A stretch of 64,000 nt of DNA from Ectothiorhodospira haloalkaliphila ATCC 51935 (GCF_000633935.1 NZ_KK214996.1:761880-825879), one strand, 5' to 3'. Shown: positions 1 to 9,209, counted from the first letter of the stretch. Notes: generated by a model not told the origin, from the sequence alone. Made by a program: numbers and translations.

Positions 1-21
1 AAAACCGCGAGCTGACTGCCG

Positions 22-669
22 ATGGATCTCTCCAATAAATTCAGCCCCGCATTGATCGCCACTCGCCGAAACAACCTCAAGGGCTGGATTGACCCATACC
101 AAGTTATCTACACAAGGAAAAGCGCTGAATGGCCTTTTTATATCAGGCACTGGCCTTGGCTAGCATGCCCGGGTCAATGGGATCTTTGCGATTCGCCCAA
201 GGCCGCCTTCAGGGAAGCTGAATTGAGGGAGTTCTTACTGGAAAACGGAGATCATTCAAGAACTGCCAGCTACAAACGGCTAGTGAACGAGTTACAACGC
301 CATGGACGTACACGATTTCCAAGATGCGAATCAAAGGAGGAAATTGAGCTTTATTTTCAAGAAGTTAAAGCCCTCTTTTCAAGCATGCGGGAACATGGAT
401 ATCAACCAGCCCGGCATCATGAGGCAAATACCGACATCATGGTCCGGATTGACAGAGATGGCAGGCTCATCAAATGCGGCGAAGGCACCCACAGACTTGC
501 CATTGCCAGGATTCTAAACTTAAAGGCTGTCAAGGTTCAGATAGACCTTGTCCATAGTCGATGGGCACGACGTTGCGTCAATAGATATGACCTTCCCGTA
601 AAATCAGCCATCGCCAAATGGATGGATGAAATCACTATCCAGCAGCTAGCCAGGAATACCTCCTCCTGA
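22..669 (+). CDS. ParB/sulfiredoxin-like domain protein of the glycan island
   Basis: A 215-residue protein of unknown function. Around residues 140-180 it reads I.V..DG.L.K.GEGTHRLAIARIL, followed by hydrophobic strands. This resembles the G-x-HR-x-x-A core of the ParB/sulfiredoxin fold, so a nucleotide-binding or nuclease-like domain is possible; that is a motif impression only. No signal peptide or membrane segment is visible. The gene has lower GC than the rest of the window and lies among glycosyltransferases and sulfotransferases, suggesting a role in polysaccharide synthesis. A related but interrupted copy lies at 1638-2387. It ends five bases from the convergent glycosyltransferase gene. 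The ATG lies only 21 bases into the window, so the upstream context is missing. Confidence 0.7.
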   Translation: MDLSNKFSPALIATRRNNLKGWIDPYQVIYTRKSAEWPFYIRHWPWLACPGQWDLCDSPKAAFREAELREFLLENGDHSRTASYKRLVNELQRHGRTRFPRCESKEEIELYFQEVKALFSSMREHGYQPARHHEANTDIMVRIDRDGRLIKCGEGTHRLAIARILNLKAVKVQIDLVHSRWARRCVNRYDLPVKSAIAKWMDEITIQQLARNTSS

Positions 670-673
670 GAAA

Positions 674-1588
674 TCAGCGATGATGGTATTTTTTCAGGAG
701 ATCGCCCAGATAGTTGGCCACCCCTCTTGGCAATGCACGCAACCAGAGAAGTCGACGGGGAACCTCGCGCCATTGCTCATTCAAGGCACAACCGGCGTGC
801 AGTCCATACCGAATGAACTCCGCATAATGCCTGACCCGCTCAGACGTACTTAAGAAACACTGATGAAAACATACATCATCTCTCCAATAAGCCAGCAATC
901 CCTTCACATTGCGTAGACGTCGCCTCGAAGAGGTGGCAGTCAACCCATTTTTGGCAAAATCAACTATCTGAACCGGCTGATTGACGCAACGGAGGCTATA
1001 TCGATGTGCAATCTGCTTCCAGATGTAGCTAGGTCGAACATGAGTCTCACCAGCAAAAACCGGATAGGGATACTGCCTCAATACATCAACCCGCAAAGCG
1101 GATCGCTTTTCTCCACAAATGCCCTGCAAGCCACGCAGCTCAAGATAGTTCCCATCCCAGATATCGCGTGGATAAGCCGTCCCATGCAACCTACCTTCAC
1201 TGGTAACGCACAACCCTTCAACACCCGCGCATGTCAGTCGTTGCTCCGGAGATAAACTCAACCAGGCCTTGGCCAGTATACCCAAAGCACCCGGGGTCAA
1301 CCTGTCGTCTGAGTCCAGAACCATGAATAGCTCACCCTTTGCCGCCGAGACACCCCGATTATGAGCTACATGCTTCCCACCATTGGCCTGATAAATGTAG
1401 CGCACGCTTATACCATTTACTTTCGACCAACGGGCCACGACATCATCGGTGGCATCGGTTGAGCCATCATCGACAACGATAATCTCCCAGGAACTGCAGG
1501 ACTGAGCTGTTATACTATCAAGCGCACGAGCGATAACCTGCCCCCGGTTATAGGCTGGAATGAATATGGAAAACAATGGACTTGTCAT
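674..1588 (-). CDS. Family 2 glycosyltransferase
   Basis: A 304-residue GT-A fold glycosyltransferase. The N-terminus (FSIFIPAYNRGQVIARAL, about residues 6-23) is the family 2 nucleotide-sugar binding start. IIVVDDGSTD follows near residue 40, and the metal-binding DSDD near residue 93. It should move a sugar from a nucleotide-sugar donor onto a growing surface glycan on the cytoplasmic face. No transmembrane helix is evident. It is the only leftward gene in the 0-5 kb glycan island. GC content is below that of the downstream genes, consistent with acquisition by transfer. The acceptor and sugar cannot be told from sequence alone. Confidence 0.88.
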   Translation of the reverse strand: MTSPLFSIFIPAYNRGQVIARALDSITAQSCSSWEIIVVDDGSTDATDDVVARWSKVNGISVRYIYQANGGKHVAHNRGVSAAKGELFMVLDSDDRLTPGALGILAKAWLSLSPEQRLTCAGVEGLCVTSEGRLHGTAYPRDIWDGNYLELRGLQGICGEKRSALRVDVLRQYPYPVFAGETHVRPSYIWKQIAHRYSLRCVNQPVQIVDFAKNGLTATSSRRRLRNVKGLLAYWRDDVCFHQCFLSTSERVRHYAEFIRYGLHAGCALNEQWREVPRRLLWLRALPRGVANYLGDLLKKYHHR

Positions 1589-1637
1589 GTATTGAACCCA
1601 GAGTCACCAGCAGCCGGCTGTCACACCCTCTGCAAAT

Positions 1638-2387
1638 ATGAACATGAACCACACCAACACCCCCTCCATGACTAATACCAACATGACCGCGCGGGCAATA
1701 TGCGGAATCTGGCGACGCCTACCCGTAGGGGCTGGAAGACTACTGGAACCCTTGCAGGACCAAACCACAGTCATCCAGTCATTCCCGGGCGCCACGAGGA
1801 TTGCAATCAATCCTCACAGCATCAGGCAGCGCCTGAGCAAACCCGAAAAATCAAGTCGAGCCCGCAGAAGAAGATTCTTCCTGAAGGACGAGGGGGGCTG
1901 GCTGCAGACCGATTTCCGTAAATCATACCAATACCAGTTGATCCAAGACATCTAGAATCACCAGGACGATCTTACTACCAGTGCCACCTACCAGGATCTT
2001 TTGGCCGACATTCGTCGCGGAAAGGCCTTTAAGCGCAAGGGCAGGCGCCACATCCTGATCGATACGGAGACAAAGCTGCTCAACTACATGTCGCGGTATC
2101 TGGCCATCATGAAGGATATGCAAACCCACGGATACCGAGAGGATGCCGATCCGCATGAACTCGGCATTGCAGTTTCCGCCGCTGGCGAACTGCTCAAGAT
2201 ATCCAGCGGCAAACATCGATTGGCGATGGCCCAAGTGCTGGGCTTGACATCAGTACCCGTCAGAGTCCATCACATCAGTAGAGAGTGGTGGCGCATGCAG
2301 ACAAGCAACGCAAGAGAGCCCGTGGAGAAAGCCTTGGTACGCGTACTCCGACATCTTGGCAAAGACAACCTGGAGGCATCAGCATGA
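1638..2387 (+). pseudogene. Second ParB/Srx-like paralogue interrupted by an in-frame TAG
   Basis: One reading frame runs from 1638 to the TGA at 2385-2387, broken only by TAG at 1953-1955. The part after the stop (HGYREDADP, then KISSGKHRLAMAQVLGL and HHISREWW) matches the protein at 22-669. The match continues upstream across the stop: ATYQDLLADIRRG corresponds to ASYKRLVNELQRH. Counting from the conserved tryptophan to that tyrosine gives 30 residues here against 31 in the intact copy. The TAG falls where the intact copy has Leu, so TTG to TAG is a simple explanation. A TTG at 2001 could start a short 128-residue product, but homology begins before it. The true 5' end is uncertain; 1638 is the first ATG of the frame. 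The 3' end overlaps the sulfotransferase start by ATGA. Confidence 0.6.
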
Positions 2388-3133
2388 CTGACTGGTTCAA
2401 GGCCCTGAACCTTCGCTCCCGCCCATTCTACCGCCGTTTCAATGACATGCCTTTGCACGCGCTACCTCAACTGGATCAGCGCATCGCGGTAGACCGAACC
2501 AGAGGATTCATATATTTCCGCATCCCCAAAGCCGCCAATTCAACCGTAATCCGCCTCCTTACCAGCGAAAAGGACGTACGATACAACTCATATGAGGGCA
2601 AGAGGTCATTCATACGCCCGAGCAAGCTGCGAGCGCACGAGGTAAAGACACTGGACCGGCAGTTCTTCTTGTTCACCATCACGCGCGACCCCTACACAAG
2701 GGTACTCTCCGCATATCTTGACAAGATCGTCAAGGGCAAGCGTAAGGAGAGGGCGTGTCGTGCCCTCCAGAAACCGCTGGAGAGCGAGATCAGCTTCGGG
2801 GAATTCTGCAACTACCTGGATCATGGTGGGTTCAAGCATGATCCTCACTGGTATCCTCAGAACTGGTTCATCCCCCGCGATATCTGCACGATGGCGCACG
2901 TGGGGAAGATGGAAAGCCTGAATGACGAACTGGAAGTCATCATGAGTCGTATCGATAGCACACGAAAACTTGGAGATGCCGGCTCCCAACGCAGACATCG
3001 CACCGACGCCGATCAAAAACTCAAGGCTTATTATAGCCGCGACACGGCAGGGATTATTGCCCGGGTTTATCGGCAAGATTTCGAGCGTTTCGACTATTCT
3101 CAAAGCCCTGATTGGCTGAAGGACATCAAGTGA
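2384..3133 (+). CDS. Sulfotransferase family 2 protein
   Basis: A 249-residue carbohydrate-type sulfotransferase. FIYFRIPKAANSTVIRLL near residue 42 is the 5'-phosphosulfate loop that binds PAPS. FTITRDPYTRVLSAYLDKI near residue 95 supplies the 3'-phosphate-binding Arg and Ser. It should transfer sulfate from PAPS to a sugar hydroxyl. The ATG at 2384 is chosen because GGAGG lies just upstream and it forms an ATGA overlap with the preceding frame; the frame stays open further upstream, but without family similarity. Its stop overlaps the GTG of the next glycosyltransferase, so the two are probably translationally coupled. No signal peptide is seen, so it likely acts in the cytoplasm before glycan export. 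Confidence 0.82.
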   Translation: MTDWFKALNLRSRPFYRRFNDMPLHALPQLDQRIAVDRTRGFIYFRIPKAANSTVIRLLTSEKDVRYNSYEGKRSFIRPSKLRAHEVKTLDRQFFLFTITRDPYTRVLSAYLDKIVKGKRKERACRALQKPLESEISFGEFCNYLDHGGFKHDPHWYPQNWFIPRDICTMAHVGKMESLNDELEVIMSRIDSTRKLGDAGSQRRHRTDADQKLKAYYSRDTAGIIARVYRQDFERFDYSQSPDWLKDIK

Positions 3134-4245
3134 CCCCCCCCCACAGCCTGGCTATCCTCATCTCCCTTTCCGGCGAAGGCGGTGTCGAACGCATGGTCCT
3201 GAATCTGGTGCGTGCACTGGCGGAGATGGATCTGCGCATCGATCTTGTGCTGATCCGCGAGGAAAGTCGGCACCTGCAGGACCTGCACGAGAACGTCAAT
3301 GTCGTCCGCCTGGGCACTCGGCACAGCGCCCTGAGCGTTGCCCCTCTGGTCCGATATCTTCAGGAGCACCGCCCTACCCTCCTGCTGGCTGCCAAGGACC
3401 GGGCCGGGAGGGCTGCACTGAAGGCCCGACGGCGCGCGGGCGTGGACACCCGCGTCTTCATCCGCCTGGGCACCACCCTTTCCGAAGCACTCGAGGGGCG
3501 ATCGGGACTGCGCAAATGGCTACGCTACCGACCCATGCGACAACTCTACCCCCTGGCAGACGGGATCGTAGCAGTATCCCGAGGGGTTGCGGATGACGTA
3601 CGCCAGATTACAGGCCTGCCAGAAGACCGGGTGCACGTGGTACGCAACCCTGTGATCACGCCGGGGCTTGAGGCGCTGGCCGCCAAACCCGCTCCACACC
3701 CCTGGCTGGAAGATGGGGGTGACCCGGTCATCATCGGCATGGGGCGGCTGACCCGGCAAAAGGACTTTCCCACCTTGCTGAGAGCCTTTGCCGATATTCA
3801 GGTCCACCGGCCTGCGCGTTTGATCATTCTGGGAGAAGGCGGCGACCGCGAGGCCCTGGCCACCCTGACCCGGTCAATGGGTATGCAGGACAAGGTGTCG
3901 ATGCCCGGCTTCGCAGTCAATCCCTATGCCTGGCTGAGCCGGTCGCATCTGTTCGTGCTCTCCTCCGCCTGGGAAGGCTCCCCCAACGCCCTCACCGAAG
4001 CCATGGCACTTGGGGTGCCAGTGGTTTCCACGGACTGTCGCAGCGGCCCCCGGGAGATCCTTCAGGATGGGCGATATGGCCCGCTGGTACCCGTGGGCGA
4101 TGTGTCAGCACTGGGGAAGGCCATACTCGAAACCCTGGATACACCCTTACCATCCGATGACATACGAGCGGCGGTGAGCGAATACCACGCCGAAACCAGC
4201 GCCCGCCGCTACCTGGAAGTGATGGGCCTTGACGTCCCCGAATAA
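3130..4245 (+). CDS. Family 4 glycosyltransferase
   Basis: A 371-residue GT-B glycosyltransferase. The N-terminal domain holds the acceptor-side loop GEGGVERMVLNLVRAL. The C-terminal domain holds VIIGMGRLTRQKDFPTLLRAF and the donor-binding region SSAWEGSPNALTEAMALGVPVVSTDC with its ExxxxxxE pattern, as in capsular and LPS-core family 4 enzymes. The GTG at 3130 is preferred: it overlaps the previous stop (GTGA) and has AAGGAC upstream. A TTG at 3112 is an in-frame alternative. It probably adds one sugar to LPS core, capsule or exopolysaccharide in the cytoplasm. Its GC is higher than that of the two genes before it. Confidence 0.9.
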   Translation: MTPPHSLAILISLSGEGGVERMVLNLVRALAEMDLRIDLVLIREESRHLQDLHENVNVVRLGTRHSALSVAPLVRYLQEHRPTLLLAAKDRAGRAALKARRRAGVDTRVFIRLGTTLSEALEGRSGLRKWLRYRPMRQLYPLADGIVAVSRGVADDVRQITGLPEDRVHVVRNPVITPGLEALAAKPAPHPWLEDGGDPVIIGMGRLTRQKDFPTLLRAFADIQVHRPARLIILGEGGDREALATLTRSMGMQDKVSMPGFAVNPYAWLSRSHLFVLSSAWEGSPNALTEAMALGVPVVSTDCRSGPREILQDGRYGPLVPVGDVSALGKAILETLDTPLPSDDIRAAVSEYHAETSARRYLEVMGLDVPE

Positions 4246-4332
4246 ACACAAACGATGTGCGGTAAGACACCGGTAGACACCCACCCCCTGGGACCGGATA
4301 CTCTGCCCCACGCCGAAACCCGCTGATCCCCC

Positions 4333-4998
4333 ATGCTTCTCTCCCTCAAGCACAACTTCCTCTTCGTCCACATCGCCAAGACCGGCGGCACCAGCGTGCG
4401 GGCGGCGCTGTCCCGCTACCGTTACCGGGGGCCCTGGGGCGTGCCCCTGTTTCTGGCCGACAAGCTGGATCAGATCAGTGGGCACCGGATCGGTGCCAAG
4501 TTCCCCCGTCATGCCAAGGCCATTGCCGCCCGGGAGATGCTGCCGGCGGAGCTTTACGACAACCTCTTCAAGTTCGTGTTCGTGCGCAACCCCTGGGATC
4601 TTCAGGTGAGTTCCTTCTTCCATATCCGCAGGGAGCGGCCTCATGTGCTGGAGGGGGTGGAGAGCTTCGAGCAGTTCGTGAAGCTCAAGTTCGATCCCGA
4701 GCGGGAGTGGAACTACATGCTGGATACCTCGAAGGAGTTGCAACGGGACTACGTGACCGACATGAGCGGACGATGCATCGTCGACTTCATCGGCCACTAC
4801 GAAAGCCTGCAGGCGGATTTCGACACGGCCTGCGACCGCATCGGCATTCCCCGGATTGCCCTACCCCATCGGCGCAAGGCCGAGGGGCGGGACGATTACC
4901 GGCGCTACTACACGGACGAGACTGCCCGCATCGTGGAGGCCCATTACCGACCGGATATCGAGATGTTCGGTTACCGGTTCGACGCCCCTGCCCCTTGA
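4333..4998 (+). CDS. Sulfotransferase family 2 protein
   Basis: A 221-residue PAPS-dependent sulfotransferase, the second in the island. The N-terminus LFVHIAKTGGTSVRAALSRY is the 5'-phosphosulfate loop. FVFVRNPWDLQVSSFFH near residue 90 is the 3'-phosphate motif. Having two sulfotransferases with two glycosyltransferases suggests a sulfated surface polysaccharide or LPS core; the acceptor is unknown. A family 4 glycosyltransferase lies 87 bases upstream on the same strand. A GC-rich hairpin overlaps the stop codon at the convergent junction with the zinc-binding protein gene. Confidence 0.85.
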   Translation: MLLSLKHNFLFVHIAKTGGTSVRAALSRYRYRGPWGVPLFLADKLDQISGHRIGAKFPRHAKAIAAREMLPAELYDNLFKFVFVRNPWDLQVSSFFHIRRERPHVLEGVESFEQFVKLKFDPEREWNYMLDTSKELQRDYVTDMSGRCIVDFIGHYESLQADFDTACDRIGIPRIALPHRRKAEGRDDYRRYYTDETARIVEAHYRPDIEMFGYRFDAPAP

Positions 4999-5010
4999 GA
5001 GAGGCAGGGG
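4985..5010. terminator. Terminator-like hairpin at convergent gene ends
   Basis: CCCCTGCC at 4985-4992 pairs perfectly with GGCAGGGG at 5003-5010. The hairpin spans the stop codon of the sulfotransferase gene and faces the end of the leftward gene at 5033. There is no clear T-run, so termination is inferred from position and stem strength only. Confidence 0.35.
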
Positions 5011-5032
5011 GAAGCCGAAGGGATACCGACCG

Positions 5033-5251
5033 CTAGTCCTCCAGGGTGAACTCCGTGCTGCAATAGGGGCACAGGATCCGACCATCCTTGCTGTCTTCGA
5101 TGGGCAGAAACACCCTCGGGTGCGATGCCCACAGCGCTGTGCCCGGCATGGGGCAATGCAGGGGCAGATCCTTGCGGGTCACCCGGATGGCCGTCTGCTG
5201 GTTGGCCACCTGATACTCATCCTGATGCAGTGCGGTATTCGGATTGGGCAT
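5033..5251 (-). CDS. Zinc-finger domain-containing protein (zf-CHCC type)
   Basis: A 72-residue protein with LPLHCPMPGTALWASHPRVF followed by CPYC and an acidic end. This arrangement of one Cys, one His and a CxxC pair is typical of the small bacterial zf-CHCC proteins related to mitochondrial NDUFS6. It probably binds one zinc ion; its function in bacteria is not settled. It lies 22 bases after ilvE on the same strand, with AGGAG before the ATG, so it is probably the last gene of the glnE-ilvE transcript. The same order, followed by LPS-core genes, is common in gammaproteobacteria. Confidence 0.8.
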   Translation of the reverse strand: MPNPNTALHQDEYQVANQQTAIRVTRKDLPLHCPMPGTALWASHPRVFLPIEDSKDGRILCPYCSTEFTLED

Positions 5252-5273
5252 GGCGTCTCACTCCTGGGGCACG

Positions 5274-6197
5274 TCAGATATAGGTCAGCCACTCATCATG
5301 CTTGGGATGGCGGCCCTTGACCACATCAAAATACAACGTCTGCAGTTTCTCGGTGATGGACCCGCGACTGCCATTGCCGATGCTGCGGCCATCCAGTTCG
5401 CGGATGGGGGTCACTTCTGCGGCGGTGCCGGTGAAGAAGGCCTCGTCAGCCACATAGACCTCGTCCCGGGTGATGCGCTTCTCGCGCACCTCGATGCCGC
5501 ACTCATCGGCCAGGGTGATGATGGTGCGCCGGGTGATGCCATCCAGGGCCGAGGTGAGTTCGGGGGTGTAGATCACGCCGTCGTACACCATGAAGAAGTT
5601 CTCGCCACTGCCCTCGGCCACATAGCCCTCGGTATCCAGCAGCAGGGCCTCGTCGCAGCCGCAACCCTGGGCCTCCTGCAGTGCCATCATGGAGTTCATG
5701 TAGTTGCCGTTGGCCTTCGCCTTGCACATGGTCACGTTCACATGGTGACGGCTGTAGGAGGAGGTCTTCACGCGGATGCCGCGCTCCAGGCTCTCATCCC
5801 CCAGGTAGGCGCCCCACTCCCAGGCAGCCACGATGGCGTGCACTTTCAGGTTATCGGCCCGCAAACCCATGCCCTCGGCCCCGAAGAAGCACATGGGGCG
5901 CAGGTAGGCGCTGGTGAGCTTGTTATCGCGCACGGCGGCCACCTGGGCGGCATTGAGCTCGTCGGGTGTATAGGGAATGGTCATGCCCAGGATGTGGGCA
6001 GAGCGGAACAGACGACGGGTGTGGTCGCCCAGTCTGAAAATGGCCGGACCGCGGTCGGTCAGGTAGGCGCGTACGCCTTCGAACACCCCCATGCCATAGT
6101 GCAGGGTGTGGGTGAGCACATGGGTCTTGGCCTCGCGCCAGGGCACCATCTCACCGTCGTACCAGATCAGACCATCGCGATCGGCCATGATGGACAT
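5274..6197 (-). CDS. ilvE: Branched-chain amino acid aminotransferase
   Basis: A 307-residue fold-type IV PLP enzyme that interconverts valine, leucine and isoleucine with their 2-oxo acids, using glutamate/2-oxoglutarate. HYGMGVFEGVRAY near residue 38 and YLRPMCFFG and EGSGENFFMV further on are family signatures. The PLP lysine lies in the CKAKANGNYMNSMMA segment. Length matches the usual 300-310 residues. The ATG at 6197 (MSIMADRDGLIWYDGEMV) is chosen because GAGGAAG sits upstream, although the frame is open further upstream. It lies 74 bases after glnE. ilvD is also in this window (28.5-30.4 kb) but in a separate unit. Confidence 0.95.
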   Translation of the reverse strand: MSIMADRDGLIWYDGEMVPWREAKTHVLTHTLHYGMGVFEGVRAYLTDRGPAIFRLGDHTRRLFRSAHILGMTIPYTPDELNAAQVAAVRDNKLTSAYLRPMCFFGAEGMGLRADNLKVHAIVAAWEWGAYLGDESLERGIRVKTSSYSRHHVNVTMCKAKANGNYMNSMMALQEAQGCGCDEALLLDTEGYVAEGSGENFFMVYDGVIYTPELTSALDGITRRTIITLADECGIEVREKRITRDEVYVADEAFFTGTAAEVTPIRELDGRSIGNGSRGSITEKLQTLYFDVVKGRHPKHDEWLTYI

Positions 6198-6271
6198 GCA
6201 ATGCTTCCTCTTGAATATTCGGTCATCGGTCCCCCACCGGGGGATGGAACATCGCCGGTTGGGGCGATGGG

Positions 6272-9178
6272 TCAGGTCATCAATTGCCGCCAGTAAGCGC
6301 GCACCTGGTCCCGCTCCCGGGACCATTGGGTCGCATCCACCCGTGTCGTCTGATCCTGAAGCGTCAGTTCGTGGATGCGATCCCTGAAGGCCCGGTAGGT
6401 ATCCATCAGGAACACGGCGTCGTCCCTGGACATGAGATCGGTCTCGATCAGTGATTCCAGGATACGGATATTGTCCGGATAGGTGGACAACTCCGGATAC
6501 TTTCTGGCATGCGCCAAAACCAGATATTGCACCATAAATTCGATATCCGCGATACCGCCGGGGTCTCTCTTCAGGTCAAAGCGCGCTGGATCGCGGCTGG
6601 CGTGCTCCTTCCACATCTTCTCGCGCATCTCCCGCACCTGGCGCTTGAGCTCTTCAGGATCGCGTTCCCGCTCCATCACGCGCTGGCGCATGGCCTGGAA
6701 GGCCTCGGCGATGCGGGCATCCCCCGCCACCGGGCGGGCCCGTACCAGGGCCTGATGCTCCCAGGTCCAGGCGGAATTCATCTGATAGTCCTCAAAGGCC
6801 TCAAGGCCGATCACCAATAGCCCGGCAGCACCGCTGGGGCGCAGGCGCGTATCCACCTCGTAGAGCCGTCCGGCCCCGGTGAACACCCCCAGAAAATGCA
6901 GGATGCGCTGCCCCACCCGGGCAAAGAACTCGCTATTGTCCAGGGGGCGATCACCATCGGTCATGGCCTGCTCACCCCGGCTATCGTGCAGGAAGACGAT
7001 ATCCAGATCGGAACCGTAGCCCAGTTCCAGCCCGCCCATCTTGCCATACCCCACCACGGCGAAACCCGGCTCGTAGGGCTCGCCATCCATGATGCAGCGG
7101 GGGCGGCCATGCTTGGCGATGAGCTGCTCCAGCACCAGCGCCAGCACCTTCTCCAGCACCACCTCGGCGATCCAGGTGAGGTGATCGCTCACCTTCATTA
7201 CCGGCAACACATCCATGATGTCAGCCGCTGCCACCTTGAGCACCTGAACCTGCTTGAACATGCGCAGGCGGTCCATCACCTGTTCCAGGTCATCCAGGGG
7301 CACCTGCACCAGCTCATCTTCCAACGCCTGGCGCAACCCCTGACGATCCGGCGGAGCATACAGGCTGCGGGGATCCAGCAGTTCATCCAGCAACAAGGGG
7401 TAGCGCGTCAGGTGATCGGCGATCCAGGGGCTGGCCTCGCACAAACGCGCCAGCTGCGACAGGGCCAGGGGGTTTTCCACCAGCAGGGAGAGGTATACGG
7501 AGCGCCGAGCGATGGTCTGCACCAGCCGAACCAGCCGGATCAGGGTGGCATCCACTTCCTCCAGGCCATTCAATACGCTCAGCATCAGGGGCATCAGGCG
7601 GTCCAGACGCTCCCGCCCGGTGGAGGTGAGCGAACGGCAGGCGCTGCTTTCACGCAACTGTTCCACGGCGTTCAGGGCCGCCTCCGGGTCCTTCAGCCCC
7701 AATCCAACGAGCACGCTCAGGGAACGCTCCTGCCCCAGGCTGCCGGCCCACAGGGCCGCCAGATCACGCTGCGCCTCGGGCTGGGCGGCGGCCTCTTCTT
7801 CCTCGTCGGCGCGCTGGGGCGCGGCGAACACCTGTTCGAAGTGCCCGTGGATACGACGCATATGGCGCCCGAGGGCAGCCTCGAACTCCTCCCAGTCGGA
7901 AAAACCCATGGACAGGGCAAGGCGCAGCTGACCCGCACTGTCGGACGGCAGACAATGGGTCTGCTGATCCGCCACCATCTGCAAACGATTTTCCGTACGC
8001 CGCAAAAAGGCGTAGGCCTCCTTGAGTTGCTCCACGGCGTATTCCGGCATGACCTCCTGGCGAGCCAGCTGATCCAGCACCGGGCGAATACCGCGCAACT
8101 GCAGCGAGGGGTCACGGCCGGCACGGATGAGCTGGAAGGCCTGCCCTACGAACTCCACCTCGCGGATGCCTCCCTCGCCCAGCTTCACGTCCCGCTCCTT
8201 GCCCTTGCGCGCCGCCTCGCGGTTGATCATGGCCTTCATATCCCGCAGCGACGCGAAGGCCCCGTAATCAAGATAGCGGCGGTAGACGAAGGGCCTGAGC
8301 AGGGTATGCAATTGCTCGGCGCTCTCCCGATCTCCAGCCACGGCCCGGGCCTTGATCAGGGCATAGCGCTCCCATTCACGGCCATGGCTCTCGTAATAGT
8401 CCTCCAGGGCGTCAAAACTCATCACCAGGGGGCCGGCATCGCCAAAGGGCCGCAGGCGCATGTCCACGCGAAAGACAAAACCATCGGCGGTCTTCTCGTT
8501 GAGCACCTTGATCAGGCGCTGGCCCAGGCGAATGAAGAACTGCTGGTTCTCCAGGCAGCGCTCCCCATCGGTTTGCCCCGGCTGGGGGTAGGCGAAGATC
8601 AGGTCGATATCCGAGGAGAAGTTCAGCTCACGCCCCCCCAGCTTGCCCATGCCCAGCACCACCAGCCGCTGGGCATGGCCCTGGGCATCCCGGGGCTCGC
8701 CGTGCCGGCGTGCCAGTTCCCGATGCTGCCAGGTGAGGGCCTCGTCGATCAGATGCTCGGCCAGGCAGGTCAGATCCTCCAGGGCCTCATTCAGGTCGGA
8801 AAGGCCCGCCAGGTCACGCCAGGCAATGCGCACCATCTCCCGATTGCGCACCCGGCGCAGGGCACGCATCAGGGCCGGCTCGTCGGCGGCATCCTGCAGG
8901 GCATCCGCCACGTGACGGGTCATCTCACCGTCTTCATACACCCTCTCCAGGTCACCGGAGGTCACCAGGTCCACCAACAAGGCCGGCCGGCGCACGCAGG
9001 CCCGGGCGACGAAGTCACTGTAATACCAGATGGTCCCCGTGAACGCCGGCCAGGCATCCAGGGACAGCCCCTCACGCTCGCAGGCCTTGAGGAAGTCGTC
9101 AGCGAGATGGCTCACACTCGCGCGGGCCGCCTTGGGCACGGCATCCAATGGCAGATCTTCGGGGGCGGGCAGGGTCAT
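6272..9178 (-). CDS. glnE: Bifunctional glutamine synthetase adenylyltransferase/deadenylase
   Basis: A 968-residue protein, close to the 946 of E. coli GlnE. It adds or removes AMP on glutamine synthetase in response to PII (GlnB), setting nitrogen assimilation. Two nucleotidyltransferase domains are visible: GMGKLGGRELNFSSDIDLIF near residue 180 (deadenylylating half) and GYGKMGGLELGYGSDLDIVF near residue 705 (adenylylating half), each with the G-G...D-x-D metal site. The ATG at 9178 (MTLPAPEDLP) starts where homology begins. The frame stays open upstream over the end of the PilT-like gene, but that part looks non-coding. The gene follows the PilT-like gene by 31 bases. Confidence 0.95.
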   Translation of the reverse strand: MTLPAPEDLPLDAVPKAARASVSHLADDFLKACEREGLSLDAWPAFTGTIWYYSDFVARACVRRPALLVDLVTSGDLERVYEDGEMTRHVADALQDAADEPALMRALRRVRNREMVRIAWRDLAGLSDLNEALEDLTCLAEHLIDEALTWQHRELARRHGEPRDAQGHAQRLVVLGMGKLGGRELNFSSDIDLIFAYPQPGQTDGERCLENQQFFIRLGQRLIKVLNEKTADGFVFRVDMRLRPFGDAGPLVMSFDALEDYYESHGREWERYALIKARAVAGDRESAEQLHTLLRPFVYRRYLDYGAFASLRDMKAMINREAARKGKERDVKLGEGGIREVEFVGQAFQLIRAGRDPSLQLRGIRPVLDQLARQEVMPEYAVEQLKEAYAFLRRTENRLQMVADQQTHCLPSDSAGQLRLALSMGFSDWEEFEAALGRHMRRIHGHFEQVFAAPQRADEEEEAAAQPEAQRDLAALWAGSLGQERSLSVLVGLGLKDPEAALNAVEQLRESSACRSLTSTGRERLDRLMPLMLSVLNGLEEVDATLIRLVRLVQTIARRSVYLSLLVENPLALSQLARLCEASPWIADHLTRYPLLLDELLDPRSLYAPPDRQGLRQALEDELVQVPLDDLEQVMDRLRMFKQVQVLKVAAADIMDVLPVMKVSDHLTWIAEVVLEKVLALVLEQLIAKHGRPRCIMDGEPYEPGFAVVGYGKMGGLELGYGSDLDIVFLHDSRGEQAMTDGDRPLDNSEFFARVGQRILHFLGVFTGAGRLYEVDTRLRPSGAAGLLVIGLEAFEDYQMNSAWTWEHQALVRARPVAGDARIAEAFQAMRQRVMERERDPEELKRQVREMREKMWKEHASRDPARFDLKRDPGGIADIEFMVQYLVLAHARKYPELSTYPDNIRILESLIETDLMSRDDAVFLMDTYRAFRDRIHELTLQDQTTRVDATQWSRERDQVRAYWRQLMT

Positions 9179-9209
9179 CAGGGCAACTCGAGAGCGTGGG
9201 GTTTGGGTT

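Noticed and set aside
1638-1955. Separate 105-residue gene
   Set aside because: It is in the same frame as the downstream paralogue, separated only by one TAG; collinear similarity to the intact copy makes a broken single gene the better reading.
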